A stretch of 64,000 nt of DNA from Halomonas piscis (GCF_031886125.1 NZ_CP119391.1:1178001-1242000), one strand, 5' to 3'. Positions 18,384 through 27,623 are shown, counted from the stretch's first letter. The notes: generated by a model not told the origin, from the letters alone. A program made the numbers and translations.

Positions 18384-19215
18384 TGATCGCCTGATCCAGC
18401 GGGTCGTGGTACTGCTCGACGGCAGCCGTCGCGCCCAGCTGCTGCTCGACGAGGCCGCGCGGCTGGCCAAGCGCGAAGGGGCGGAGCTCGTGGGACTCTT
18501 CGTCGAGGACACGGAACTGCTGCGGGCCGCCAGTCTGCCCCTCGGCGGCGAGATCGGCCTGGTGTCGGGAAGCCTGCGCCCCGTAGCACCGGAGGCGCTG
18601 GAACGCCGCCTGCGCCAGCAGGCGGGTCGTCTGCAGGCGCTGCTTGCCGCCACGGCAGGCCGCCATGCGCTGCGCTGGCGTCTCGAGGTCAATCGCGATC
18701 GCCTCGAGGCGGCGGCCTTAGCCGCCACCATGGCGGACGATTTGCTCGTGCTTTATCGGGCTGGCTGGCGGCATCCGCCCGAGGGAGGCTTCGCCAGTCG
18801 AACCCTTAGCCGCATGCTTGGCGCCGCCCGCTGCCGGGTGATGATGCTCGGCGAGAGGGTCTCGGCGGGCGCGCATCCCATTCTGGTCTTCCAGCCGCCG
18901 GACGAGGCCGGCCAGCGCGCCATGAACGAAGCGCTGCGCCTAGCGCAGGCTACGAACCAGGAACTGCTGGTGCTATTGCCTCCTGGTGTCGAACGAGACG
19001 AACGCACCCGAGCGGCCATCGAGGCCTGGAGCGCGCGTCAGGACCGACGTCCGCGCTATCTGGCCTTTGAGGGCGATATCATGGCGCTGATCGCGCTGTT
19101 GCAGCGGGAGCGCGCCGGTGCGCTGGTGCTGCCCCGGGGGCATGCGCTGCTGCGCGGCGTGGCCGGCGAACATTTGCTGGAGGCGAGTGATAGTGCGCTG
19201 ATTGTCGTTCCTTAG
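18367..19215 (+). CDS. Universal-stress-like protein (UspA superfamily, two-domain)
   Basis: A 282-residue protein with a clear N-terminal Usp half (QRVVVLLDGSRRAQLLLDEAARLAKREGAELVGLFVED) and a second, more divergent half (HPILVFQPPDEAGQRAMNEALRLAQATNQELLVL). The ATP-binding glycine loop is not obvious. The ATG at 18367 lies inside the end of the Lon-like gene, so the two are translationally coupled. It may sense stress for, or act beside, the protease. That link is by gene order only. Confidence 0.78.
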   Translation: MTTHDDDRLIQRVVVLLDGSRRAQLLLDEAARLAKREGAELVGLFVEDTELLRAASLPLGGEIGLVSGSLRPVAPEALERRLRQQAGRLQALLAATAGRHALRWRLEVNRDRLEAAALAATMADDLLVLYRAGWRHPPEGGFASRTLSRMLGAARCRVMMLGERVSAGAHPILVFQPPDEAGQRAMNEALRLAQATNQELLVLLPPGVERDERTRAAIEAWSARQDRRPRYLAFEGDIMALIALLQRERAGALVLPRGHALLRGVAGEHLLEASDSALIVVP

Positions 19216-19241
19216 GTTAAAACTGTTGAGGAGGAAGCACC

Positions 19242-20675
19242 ATGACACGACACGTGAAGCTGGTGATTCTGGGTGCCGGTACGGCAGGGTTGACCGCGCT
19301 GAGCGAGGCACGGCGCTACACCGACGACGTGCTGCTGATCAACGCCGGGCCCTACGGCACGACCTGCGCGCGAGTCGGCTGCATGCCGTCGAAGGCGCTG
19401 CTCGAGGTGGCCCATGCCTACGGGCGCCGCGACTGGCTGGCGGCCAACGGTATGCAGGGCAGCGAGTTGCTGCGCATGGATCTGCCGGCGGTCATGACGC
19501 ATGTGCGCACCCTGCGCGATCGCTTTGTGGCCGGGCCGGTGGGCACGGTCGAGTCACTCGGCGAGCGCAGCGTCCACGGGCAGCCGCGCTTTCTCGATCC
19601 CACTACGCTTGAGGTCAACGGCGAGCGTATCCAGGCCGAGAACGTGATCATTGCCACTGGTACTCGGCCCAATCTGCCCGAGGCGTGGCGCAGTCTTGGC
19701 GATCGCGTGGTGACTTCTGATGAGGTCTTCGAGCTCGAGGCGCCGGGTAAGCGCCTCGGGGTGGTTGGTCTCGGGCCGATCGGCGTGGAACTGGGGCAGG
19801 CGTTTGCCCAGCTCGGCTGCGAGGTGCATGCGTTCACCCGCGGGCCCAGCGTGGCGGGGCTGAGTGACCCACAAGTTAATGCCAGCCTGATCGAGGTGCT
19901 TGAGCGCCAGATGACGGTCGCTACGGAGGCGGATGTGTCGCTGCACCAAAGTGATACGGGCGTGATGGTTCAGAACAGCGGGAAAGAAGTGGAGGTTGAC
20001 TGGGTACTGGCCTCGCTGGGGCGGCGTCCCAATATCGAGGGTCTGGGACTCGAAAACCTGGGGGTAGAGCTCGACGAGCGGGGCGTGCCTCTGTTCGACG
20101 AATCGACGCTGCGTATCGGTGAGCTGCCGGTCTTTATCGCCGGCGACGTGGATGGCCTGCGCCCGCTGATGCACGAGGCGGCGGACGCGGGAAGAATCGC
20201 CGCCTATCACGCCCTGCACCCGGACGCCGAATGCCTTGCCCGACGCACGCCCCAGGGCATCGTTTTTACCGAGCCGGGTGCGGGCCATGCTGGCCTGACG
20301 TCGCGGCAGCTGCCCGACACCGGCATCGTCACCGGCAGCGCCGACTTCAGCAAGCAGGCCCGGGCGCTGATGGCCGGCCGCAACGCGGGCTGCCTAAAGC
20401 TATACGCCGACGAGAGTGACGGGCGCCTACTCGGCGCAGAGCTGGTCGCCCCCGACGCGGAGCACCTGCTGCATCTGCTGGCCTGGTCGATTCAGCAGCA
20501 GATGACCGTCGACCAGATTCTCGAAATGCCGTTTTATCATCCGGTCGTCGAGGAGGGCATGCGCACCGCCTTGCAGGCCGCGCGTCGCGAACTCGGCAAG
20601 CGGCGTACCCAGCCTGACCTGCCGCTGTGCCACGAACCGGCGGACTGGGCGCTGGGTGGAAGCGCTCGGGTCTAG
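19242..20675 (+). CDS. FAD-dependent pyridine nucleotide-disulfide oxidoreductase (dihydrolipoamide dehydrogenase-like)
   Basis: A 477-residue class I flavoprotein reductase. It has the FAD dinucleotide fold (VILGAGTAGLTALSEARRY), the redox disulfide CARVGCMPSK, the NAD(P) fold (RLGVVGLGPIGVELGQAF), the second FAD site (PVFIAGDVDG) and the C-terminal catalytic pair in YHPVVEEGM. GAGGAGG precedes the ATG. It is not next to any 2-oxoacid dehydrogenase genes, so it is likely a stand-alone disulfide or quinone reductase rather than the E3 subunit. It follows the Lon-like and Usp genes in the same direction. Confidence 0.88.
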   Translation: MTRHVKLVILGAGTAGLTALSEARRYTDDVLLINAGPYGTTCARVGCMPSKALLEVAHAYGRRDWLAANGMQGSELLRMDLPAVMTHVRTLRDRFVAGPVGTVESLGERSVHGQPRFLDPTTLEVNGERIQAENVIIATGTRPNLPEAWRSLGDRVVTSDEVFELEAPGKRLGVVGLGPIGVELGQAFAQLGCEVHAFTRGPSVAGLSDPQVNASLIEVLERQMTVATEADVSLHQSDTGVMVQNSGKEVEVDWVLASLGRRPNIEGLGLENLGVELDERGVPLFDESTLRIGELPVFIAGDVDGLRPLMHEAADAGRIAAYHALHPDAECLARRTPQGIVFTEPGAGHAGLTSRQLPDTGIVTGSADFSKQARALMAGRNAGCLKLYADESDGRLLGAELVAPDAEHLLHLLAWSIQQQMTVDQILEMPFYHPVVEEGMRTALQAARRELGKRRTQPDLPLCHEPADWALGGSARV

Positions 20676-20812
20676 CCGGTATTGACGAGAGGTGACTGAA
20701 AGCAGCACAAGGCAGGTCAGATCAATTGCTTTGGATCAATCAACCAGGATCAATCGCCTGTTATTCTTATAGCGCTGGGAGGTAGTAAACGATCTGACGA
20801 GAGGTAATGGAA

Positions 20813-21184
20813 ATGAAGAAGCAACGACTGACAATTGCTCTTGCGGCGGCAGCTGCCGTTTCGCTGGGCGCTGCGGTGATGTTCACTACTTCGGTGCTGG
20901 CCCAGACCGATGATCAGCCCATCTTTGGTAGCCAACTCATGAATGACCAGGAGCGTCAGGCGCACCGTCTGCAGATGCGTAATGCCGATACCCCGGAAGA
21001 ACGCCAGCGTATTCGCGCTGAGAATCATGAAGAGATGCAGAAGCGTGCTGAAGAGCAAGGAATAACCCTGCCCGAGGTACCGCCAGCGCGCGGAATGGGA
21101 CAGGGTATGCAGCAGGGTCAGGGTCAAGGCATGCAGCAAGGCCAGGGCCAAGGACGTGGTCAGGGTATGCAGCAGGACCAGTGA
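20813..21184 (+). CDS. Small exported protein with Gly/Gln/Met-rich C-terminal repeats
   Basis: A signal peptide (LTIALAAAAAVSLGAAVMFTTSVLA) is followed by a charged helical stretch (NDQERQAHRLQMRNADTPEERQRIRAENHEEMQKR) and a low-complexity tail built of GQGMQQ units. The helical part resembles small periplasmic proteins found near metal or envelope stress genes, but I cannot name a family. The ATG at 20813 gives better spacing from AGAGG than the one at 20807. The Met-rich repeats could bind copper or other soft metals; this is speculation. Confidence 0.65.
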   Translation: MKKQRLTIALAAAAAVSLGAAVMFTTSVLAQTDDQPIFGSQLMNDQERQAHRLQMRNADTPEERQRIRAENHEEMQKRAEEQGITLPEVPPARGMGQGMQQGQGQGMQQGQGQGRGQGMQQDQ

Positions 21185-21197
21185 ATCGACCGGTTGG

Positions 21198-21227
21198 GTG
21201 CTGCACTTATTGCTACTTGAATTCAGG
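21198..21227 (+). repeat. Second solo IS30-like end
   Basis: GTGCTGCACTTATTGCTA followed by CTTGAATTCAGG matches, as a reverse complement and with a three-base insertion, the left terminal repeat of the IS30 element at 31526-32629. No transposase adjoins it. Like the scar at 1993-2026 it probably marks an IS30-family element that was lost or truncated. Confidence 0.5.
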
Positions 21228-21362
21228 GGTCGTCGTACGTACCACAGGCGCTCCCACGATGGCGTGGCACGGTATTGACTCTGCCCAGCCCCTTGTTTCT
21301 CCCGGATGTGAGCCTGCAGCTGGAGGGCCAGCTGCTGTGCTGCCTCGCTGGGCCGCCCGGGA

Positions 21363-21473
21363 CTACGATGCAGGGTAATCTTCTAGAACGGTAGCTTTGA
21401 CAACCCCTCTTCGCTGCCCAGCTGCCAGGGTGAAGCCACCCTTATCCACCACGGCGACGAACGTCTTGAGCGC
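21363..21473 (-). pseudogene. Remnant of a LysR-type regulator N-terminus
   Basis: The minus strand reads ALKTFVAVVDKGGFTLAA and then loses the expected recognition helix, ending at a stop at 21363. This is the start of a LysR helix-turn-helix domain (normally LKTFVAVVDxGGFTxAAexL). Only about 30 residues remain. Confidence 0.45.
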
Positions 21474-21495
21474 TGGCGTGAACCAGGCCAAAGCC

Positions 21496-21672
21496 CTGCG
21501 CCAGTGGGAAGCGGAAAATTCTGGCTGATGGGCGTTGGCGGGATCACCGGCGCGCTCTACTTTTATTTTCTGGCGCTGAGCGAGGGCGATCCCGCCAAGG
21601 TGACCCTGGTGACCTATACCTGGCCTGTGGGATTCATGCTCGTGGCCGACTGGCTTGCCGGGCGTGGGTTGC
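21496..21672 (+). pseudogene. Remnant of an EamA/DMT-family transporter
   Basis: The frame reads KFWLMGVGGITGALYFYFLALSEGDPAKVTLVTYTWPVGFML, two membrane helices typical of DMT-superfamily permeases of the EamA type. Both ends are missing, and the sequence runs into unrelated DNA and REP-like repeats. It lies back to back with a LysR relic, a common pairing in intact genomes. Confidence 0.5.
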
Positions 21673-21774
21673 GCTCTTGCCGCCAACCAGGCATATGACG
21701 CCTTTCCCCCCGGTTCCCATGCCCGCCATGCCGCCGCTGGGTTTGCTGCGGTGGTTCCCCACCTCACTCGCCAC

Positions 21775-21985
21775 CTGCTGTGGTCATAGCCCTGGTGGAA
21801 GCAGGATGTGGTGGGAGCTGGATGGCATGCCCACCCAAGCCCGGGCAGGCCTGCGGCCTGCATCGCCCGATCAATCGGCCTCTTACAAAAGCCGTTAGAG
21901 CCGTTGAAGCTGTGGGAGGGTGGCTGTGCCGCGCGACCGGCTTGAGCGCAGGCCTTCGGCCTGCTTTCGCGCACTGAAGTGCGCT
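21775..21985. repeat. REP-like palindromic repeats, copy group 1
   Basis: This stretch holds GTGGGAGCTGGATGG, the hairpin CAGGCCTGCGGCCTG and later CAGGCCTTCGGCCTG plus GCGCACTGAAGTGCGC. The same modules recur at 23410-23545 and 35941-36440. The outer GTGGGAGC motif resembles Pseudomonas REP elements. The group is cut on its right side by the IS110 element. Confidence 0.6.
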
Positions 21986-21990
21986 TATAT

Positions 21991-23390
21991 GGACCCGTCC
22001 TGTTGTGCAAGCCAGAAGCAACAACGCATAAGAGTGAGGACTGCACGCTTATATCCGGCCTATTGATGGCACTTGCCGTGCCTGGCCCTGATGGAATACG
22101 CGCTCTCTGCTCTGATCTCCCACTCGGCCTCGTGATGGGCCTGCGCACTTTACAGAGTGACAGAAAGCCGGTCTGACCCGTTATGCCATCGAAGCATCTC
22201 GCCTGCGCAACCTCGGGGTTGGGTAACTTATCGCATGCTAAGCTATATTCCCTGTTTGTTCGGTATCATCAAGCGGCCTCCTGTGGCTGATAGCGCCGTT
22301 CATGGGCCAATAGCGACCAGCAAATCCGCGCCATCTTGTTCGCCAGGGCCACAATGGCCTTGCGTTGCCCAAGACGCGCCGCTAACGAGCAGGCCCAACG
22401 GGACAGCCGGTCGGGATGTTCCTGACGTTGGAACTGGCGTAATGCCGCGCGGGCACCGTGCACCAACTGCTTTCGAACCTCGCCATTGCCGCGTTTGGTG
22501 ATCCCCATCAACTGGTTGCGACCCCCGCTGGAATGCTGGCGTGGCACTAGCCCCAACGAGGCGCTGAACTGACGTCCGTTGGGGAATCGCGCCGGATCGC
22601 CCAGATGGCTGAACAACAGCGTCGCATTGATCGGGCCGATGCCGGGCAGACTCATCAGCCGCTGCATGTCATCTGATGCCCTGGCCAGACGCTGCAGACG
22701 CTTGTCATAGCGCGCGATCCGGGCATCGTTCTCGAGCCATTGATCGAGCAGGTCGTTCAGCAGGGTGTAGAGTTCTTCCCCCAGCCGCGCCCGTTGCTCG
22801 TCCAGCCGCTCACGAATAACGCCCTGGCGTATCACCGCGTGCCCCTGCGACACGATTAGACCAAACTCGCCCAGCAGGCCGCGCAGCTCGTTGCCGACGG
22901 CGGTGCGTTCGCGCACTAACCGACTGCGTACTCGGTGCACTGCTTGCAGGGACTGTTGTGCTTCCGTCTTGATCGTCACTCGAGGCGTGGCCGGGCGCGC
23001 CGCAGCCTCGGCGATAGCCGCGGCATCGCGCGCATCGTTCTTGTGGCCCAGCACGAAGGGCTTGACCGCCTGCGGTGGCAGTAGCTCGGCCTCATGGCCC
23101 AGCGTGCCAATGTCTCTCGCCCAGTAATGAGCGGAGCCGCACGCTTCCATGGCGACGTGGCAAGGCGGAATTTGGGCCAGCGTCAAGCGTAACTTCTCTC
23201 GCCGGACTTGCTTGCTGAATACTTTGTGACCGTGCGCATCCACGGCATGCAGTTGAAAAACGTGTTTCGCCAGGTCAATGCCTATAATGCTAATCTGTTT
23301 CATGGATGGATCCTCCTTCACCGATGCCGTCAGTGTTCTGTGCACTGCTGGCTAGATGTTATATCCAGCTTGGCACAGAAGGACGGGTCC
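21991..23390. mobile_element. IS110-family element bounded by imperfect inverted repeats
   Basis: GGACCCGTCCTGTTGTGC at 21991 is mirrored at 23366-23390 (reverse complement GGACCCGTCCTTCTGTGC). Between them lies one IS110-family transposase gene on the minus strand plus about 280 bases of non-coding DNA downstream of it. REP-like repeats flank both sides, and REP sequences are known targets of several IS110/IS1111 elements. The true ends are uncertain because IS110 elements often lack terminal repeats. Confidence 0.5.
22269..23303 (-). CDS. IS110-family transposase (DEDD, RNA-guided type)
   Basis: About 344 residues. The N-terminal RuvC-like domain shows the DEDD residues: GIDLAKHVFQLHAV, AMEACGSAHYWARD and KNDARDAAAIAEAA. 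The C-terminal Tnp_20 domain shows LPGIGPINATLLF and the serine-containing SASLGLVPRQHSSGG. The ATG at 23301-23303 is preceded by GGAGGATCC. IS110 transposases use a non-coding bridge RNA made from the element to choose donor and target sites. The gene appears intact. Confidence 0.9.
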   Translation of the reverse strand: MKQISIIGIDLAKHVFQLHAVDAHGHKVFSKQVRREKLRLTLAQIPPCHVAMEACGSAHYWARDIGTLGHEAELLPPQAVKPFVLGHKNDARDAAAIAEAAARPATPRVTIKTEAQQSLQAVHRVRSRLVRERTAVGNELRGLLGEFGLIVSQGHAVIRQGVIRERLDEQRARLGEELYTLLNDLLDQWLENDARIARYDKRLQRLARASDDMQRLMSLPGIGPINATLLFSHLGDPARFPNGRQFSASLGLVPRQHSSGGRNQLMGITKRGNGEVRKQLVHGARAALRQFQRQEHPDRLSRWACSLAARLGQRKAIVALANKMARICWSLLAHERRYQPQEAA

Positions 23391-23409
23391 ATCCCATTTC
23401 CCACTCTGC

Positions 23410-23545
23410 TGCTGGGGCTGTGGTCATAGCACTGGTGGAAGCAGGATGTGGTGGGAGCTGAATTTATTCAGCGATGGCATCCCCACTCAAGCCCGGGCAG
23501 GCCTTCGGCCTGCATCGCCCGATAAATCGGCCTCCCACAAAATTC
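23410..23545. repeat. REP-like palindromic repeats, copy group 2
   Basis: The stretch repeats the pattern of 21775-21985: ATAGCACTGGTGGAAGCAGG, GTGGGAGCTGAATTTATTCAGC (inner hairpin), CAGGCCTTCGGCCTG, then CCTCCCAC. It lies between the IS110 element and the 3' end of glyA and could also act as a transcription terminator or mRNA stabiliser for glyA. Confidence 0.6.
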
Positions 23546-24814
23546 TCAGTCCGTATACACCGGGAACTGCGCGCAGAGCTCGGCGACCTGTTCTTTGACG
23601 CTGGCTTCAATGGCGGCGGTGTCGTTGCCGTTGGCGAGCACGTCGAGCACGTCGCAGATCCACCCGGCCAGGCGGCGGCATTCGTCGGTGGTGAAGCCGC
23701 GGGTGGTCACCGCCGGCGTGCCGATGCGCAGGCCCGAGGTGACAAAGGGGCTTTGCGGATCGCCGGGCACGGCGTTCTTGTTGACCGTGATGTTGGCGCG
23801 GCCCAGCGCGGCGTCGGCATCCTTGCCGGTCACGCCCTGCTTGATCAGCGACAGCAGAAAGAGGTGGTCCTCGGTGCCGCCGGAGACGATGTCATAGCCG
23901 CGCTCCATGAAGACGTCGGCCATGGCCTGGGCGTTTCTGACCACCTGCTCCTGGTAGGTCTTGAACGCCGGCGCCATGGCTTCCTTGAAGCACACGGCCT
24001 TGGCGGCGATGGCGTGCATCAGGGGGCCGCCCTGGCCGCCGGGGAAAACAGCCGACTGGAGCTTTTTCTCCATGGCCTCGTCGTTCTCGGCGGAAAGAAT
24101 AATGCCGCCCCTCGGGCCGCGCAGGGTCTTGTGCGTGGTGGAGGTGACGACGTGGGCGTGGGGCATGGGATTATCGTAGAGGCCGGCGGCAACCAGCCCG
24201 GCGACGTGGGCCATGTCGACCAGAAAGTAGGCGCCGACCTCGTCGGCAATCTGGCGAAAGCGAGCCCAGTCAATGATGTGGGAGTAGGCCGAGAATCCGG
24301 CAATGATCAGCTGCGGCCGGTGCTCCCGGGCAAGCTCGGCCACCTGGTCGTAGTCGATCAGCCCCTGGTCATCCAGACCGTACTGAACGGCGTTGTACTG
24401 CTTGCCGGAGAAGTTGGGCCGGGCGCCGTGGGTGAGGTGGCCGCCGGCATCGAGGCTCATGCCGAGGATGGTGTCGCCGGGCTTGAGCAGCGCCTGAAAC
24501 ACGGCGCTGTTCGCCTGGGAGCCGGAGTGCGGCTGGACGTTGGCGTAGGTTGCGCCAAACAGCTCCTTGGCATAGTCAATGGCCAGGCGCTCGGCGATGT
24601 CGACGAATTCGCAGCCGCCGTAGTAGCGCTTGCCCGGGTAGCCTTCGGCGTACTTGTTGGTCAGCTGGGAGCCCTGGGCTTCCATGACTCTGGGGCTGGC
24701 GTAGTTTTCAGAGGCGATCAGCTCAATGTGTGCTTCCTGGCGCTGCACCTCTTGGGACATGGCATCAGAAAGGGCGTCATCGAACCCGGCAATGGTCATG
24801 CTGCGGCTAAACAT
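23546..24814 (-). CDS. glyA: Serine hydroxymethyltransferase
   Basis: A 422-residue PLP enzyme converting serine and tetrahydrofolate to glycine and 5,10-methylene-THF. Hallmarks are [20 protein letters not shown] near the N-terminus, [17 protein letters not shown], and the PLP lysine in [14 protein letters not shown]. The ATG at 24812-24814 ([13 protein letters not shown]) fits the family; the longer upstream frame has no homology. It is a housekeeping gene and intact, unlike most of its neighbours to the right. Confidence 0.96.
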   Translation of the reverse strand: MFSRSMTIAGFDDALSDAMSQEVQRQEAHIELIASENYASPRVMEAQGSQLTNKYAEGYPGKRYYGGCEFVDIAERLAIDYAKELFGATYANVQPHSGSQANSAVFQALLKPGDTILGMSLDAGGHLTHGARPNFSGKQYNAVQYGLDDQGLIDYDQVAELAREHRPQLIIAGFSAYSHIIDWARFRQIADEVGAYFLVDMAHVAGLVAAGLYDNPMPHAHVVTSTTHKTLRGPRGGIILSAENDEAMEKKLQSAVFPGGQGGPLMHAIAAKAVCFKEAMAPAFKTYQEQVVRNAQAMADVFMERGYDIVSGGTEDHLFLLSLIKQGVTGKDADAALGRANITVNKNAVPGDPQSPFVTSGLRIGTPAVTTRGFTTDECRRLAGWICDVLDVLANGNDTAAIEASVKEQVAELCAQFPVYTD

Positions 24815-25119
24815 CGGCGCGAACCTCGTAATGAAGGGCAAACGGAAAACCAAACGATCATTATGGTAACGCAGCGCCAGACGGGTTTCATCGCATGTTT
24901 CGCAGCGGGCGGATGAAAGGGGCTCATGGCCATGCAGGCGCATCGTTCATGACTTTCTGCCGCTCCGTGGATGTAGCATTCACTCGCCCATGCCCATACA
25001 CTACGTGCGGGCGTTTTCGGGAGGAAGACGCCAGTAATTTAATGTAGTCTATTGTATCATTTTGCAGCCAAGCATCGTCATATCGGTAGGGCAAGGGAAT
25101 GCGCCCGGTACAATCCCCG
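24815..25119. other. Intergenic region between glyA and the capsule operon
   Basis: About 305 bases between divergently transcribed genes, presumably holding the promoters of both. A leftward CATAAT at about 24865 could be the glyA -10 box. An AT-rich stretch at 25035-25065 may be the promoter for the capsule operon whose leader carries the ops element. I see no riboswitch or small gene. Confidence 0.35.
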
Positions 25120-25131
25120 GGCGGTAGCGTG
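25120..25131 (+). promoter_or_regulatory. ops element (RfaH recruitment site)
   Basis: GGCGGTAGCGTG is an exact match to the E. coli operon polarity suppressor (ops) sequence, where RNA polymerase pauses and RfaH loads. It lies 22 bases before the first codon of the capsule operon and in its direction, the expected place. An RfaH gene is present in the window at 43616-44134. RfaH bound here would suppress Rho-dependent termination through the long, horizontally variable polysaccharide operon. Confidence 0.85.
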
Positions 25132-25153
25132 CCTTTTTGATGGAATCCCCCGC

Positions 25154-25585
25154 ATGTACAAACACAACCTAAGGTCTTCACCGGCGCACCGCCTGAGCGT
25201 GCCCGCGTCCGTTTATCGCCTGGCGAGCGTGCTCGCTGCCGGCGCGCTGCTGGCCGGCTGTGCCCAGGTACCTTACGACGCCTCAGACGGCGAGCGCGGC
25301 TATGTGTTGAGCCACGACGGCGCCCGGCCGATTCAGAATGCGACGCTTAACGGCTTTCTCGACCAGACGCCGGGCAACAGCGCCGTGACCGTCGCCACCA
25401 GCCCCTGGGGCAACAACGTGGAAGTGGTGGCCGAATCGCGCTACTTTGCCGCCAGCGGCCGTGAGTGTCGTAAATTACGCATCGTGACGCCATCCCGGGA
25501 AACGAACAAAGTGCTGGTATGACGCACGGACAACGGCTGGGCAGAGCAGCGTCTGGTCACGCAAACGGCAGAGGGGCGCCCGTAA
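25154..25585 (+). pseudogene. Capsule-locus surface lipoprotein (DVU3141-like) with in-frame TGA
   Basis: The gene starts at ATG 25154 with a lipoprotein signal (LASVLAAGALLAGCAQ, lipobox Cys). A short domain ends with AASGRECRKLRIVTPSRETN, then a TGA at 25520-25522. The same frame continues RTDNGWAEQRLVTQTAEGRP to a TAA at 25583-25585, directly before the ATG of the exporter gene. Small envelope lipoproteins of this kind end in a conserved Cys..GW motif; TGC or TGT to TGA explains the break. As it stands the product lacks its last 21 residues. It is the first gene after the ops site. Confidence 0.65.
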
Positions 25586-26335
25586 ATGTTATCGCGTTTA
25601 TCAAGAGTTTCGACGGGCCAGGCCACCGACGGCCGGCCAGCGGCCAGCGCGTGCAAGGCCGCCGCACGGCTAGCCCTTGTCGCTTTGGGCTGTGTACTGC
25701 TCCCGGCGACGGCAGGCGCCCAGACGCTAAGCCTCCCCGACAGCATTGTGCCCCAGGAGACCCAGCGCGATAGCACCGGGGAGGCGAGCAGCACCAGACA
25801 GAGTCGCGAGGGCCAGCGCGGCGGCCAGCAGGAAGAGGCGGAACAGCCCAGAGCGGACTGGCGCAGCGGCACTTACGGGCCGGTGTCCCAGGAAAAGCAG
25901 GACGAGCTGATCGACAGTTTGAAGCCGTTTGGTGCCAACCTGTTTGAAGGTGGGTTTCGCGGCGCCATGGGGGATGGCCTGAATCCGAGCTATCGCGTCA
26001 AGCCCGGCGATCAGGTCACCGTCAGGGCCTGGGGGGCCATGAACATGGATCGGGCTCTGCCGGTCGACGTTCAGGGCAATATCTTTATCCCCAGCTACGG
26101 GCCCTTGGATATCGAAGGGCAAAACAGCGCCCAGGTCGATGCCAGCGTGCGCCGGGCCATTACCTCGGTCTACCCGGAACAGGTGCAGGTGTATACCAAC
26201 CTGCAGGGGGTTCAGCCGGTGGCCGTCTACGTCACCGGGTATGTCGAAAACCCCGGCCGCTACGCCGGCACGCCAAGCGACTCCCTGCTGTACTTCCTCG
26301 ATCAGGCCAACGGCATCGATGAGGATCTGGGCAGC
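25586..26335 (+). pseudogene. Wza/KpsD-family polysaccharide export protein, C-terminus deleted
   Basis: About 250 residues remain: a signal peptide ending near ATAGAQ, a low-complexity linker (residues 60-90), the Poly_export domain (SYRVKPGDQVTVRAWGAMN, PVDVQGNIFIPSYGPLDIEG) and the start of an SLBB domain (VAVYVTGYVENPGRYAG). At about 26335 the frame runs into glycosyltransferase sequence read in the wrong frame and then stops. The missing half includes the ring-forming and outer-membrane segment, so it cannot form an export channel. The ATG follows the previous gene's TAA with no gap. Confidence 0.82.
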
Positions 26336-27623
26336 TCACGACGACTGCCTTTCTCCCTATGCGCTGTTTCATGTGGCCGAGACGCTGCAGCGTCATCCGG
26401 ACGCCGGGCTGCTATACAGCGATGAAGACAAGCTCAGCGAAAGCGGCAAGCGCTTCGATCCGCACTTCAAGCCGCAATGGAACCCGGACCTGCTGTTGGC
26501 GCAGAACTATATGGCCCACCTGGGCGTGTATCGCACTGAGTGGGTTCGCGCGGTTGGCGGCTTTCGCGAGGGTTTTGAGGGCAGCCAGGATCACGACCTG
26601 GCGCTGCGCGTAAGCGGGCGGCTGGCCGCCGAGCAGATTGTGCATATACCCCGGGTGCTCTACCACTGGCGGGCCGGGAAAGGCTCCACGGCGCTGGACA
26701 GCAGCGAGAAAGACTATACCGCGCAGGCCGGACTGGCAGCGGTGCGCGATTACCTGGCGTCTCGGGTGCCCGCCGCAGAGGTAAGCGTGGGCGACTATCC
26801 CAATACCTACCGGGTACGCTGGCCGTTTCCCGAGCGCCTGCCGCTGGTCAGTTTGCTGATACCCACCCGGGATGGGGTGGATATACTCAGGCCCTGCGTA
26901 GATGCCATTCTTGAGCACACCCGCTATCCCCGATTTGAAGTGCTGATCCTGGATAACCAGAGTCGCTGCAACGACACCCTGGATTATATGCGCGATATTT
27001 CCAACCGGGATCAGCGGGTGCGAATACTGCGCTGGGATGAGCCGTTTAACTATTCGGCGATCAATAACTTCGGCGCTCTGTACGCCCGGGGCGATATTAT
27101 TGGGCTGGTCAATAACGATATCGAACCCATCAACCCCGACTGGCTAAGCGAGATGGTCCGCCAGGCCTGCCGGCCGGAGATCGGCTGCGTGGGGGCCAAG
27201 CTTTACTATCCCAACGATACGATTCAGCACGCGGGAGTGATTCTTGGGCTTGGCGGGGTGGCGGGGCATTCGCACAAATACTTTCCGCGTCGGCATCCGG
27301 GGTATTTTTATCGCCTGCATTTGGCGCATAATCTCTCAGCCGTGACCGGCGCCTGTCTGCTGATGCGCAAGGCCCTGTTTAAAGAAGTGGGCGGCTTGAA
27401 TGAAGAGCACCTGGCCATTGCTTTCAACGACGTGGATCTGTGCCTGAAAGTGCGTGAGGCGGGCTACCGCAATCTGTGGACACCCTATGCCGAGCTCTAT
27501 CACCATGGGTCGGTCTCTCGGGGGGAGGATGATAATCCTGTCAAACGCGCCAGAGCACGAGCCGAACAGGATTATATGCGTCGCACCTGGCGTGACGTGC
27601 TTGATCATGACCCGGCTTACAAT

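Noticed and set aside
21363-22148. 261-codon minus-strand frame
   Set aside because: It crosses REP repeats, the EamA relic and the IS110 edge; only its last 36 codons resemble a protein (LysR).
9224-25522. Genetic code change or general stop-codon readthrough
   Set aside because: One in-frame TAG (octaheme cytochrome) and one TGA (lipoprotein) were considered. They are different stop codons, and TAG and TGA end many intact genes here, so recoding is not supported.
25586-26425. 279-residue exporter as a complete gene
   Set aside because: The last 30 residues are glycosyltransferase DNA read in the wrong frame; the exporter domain is cut off.
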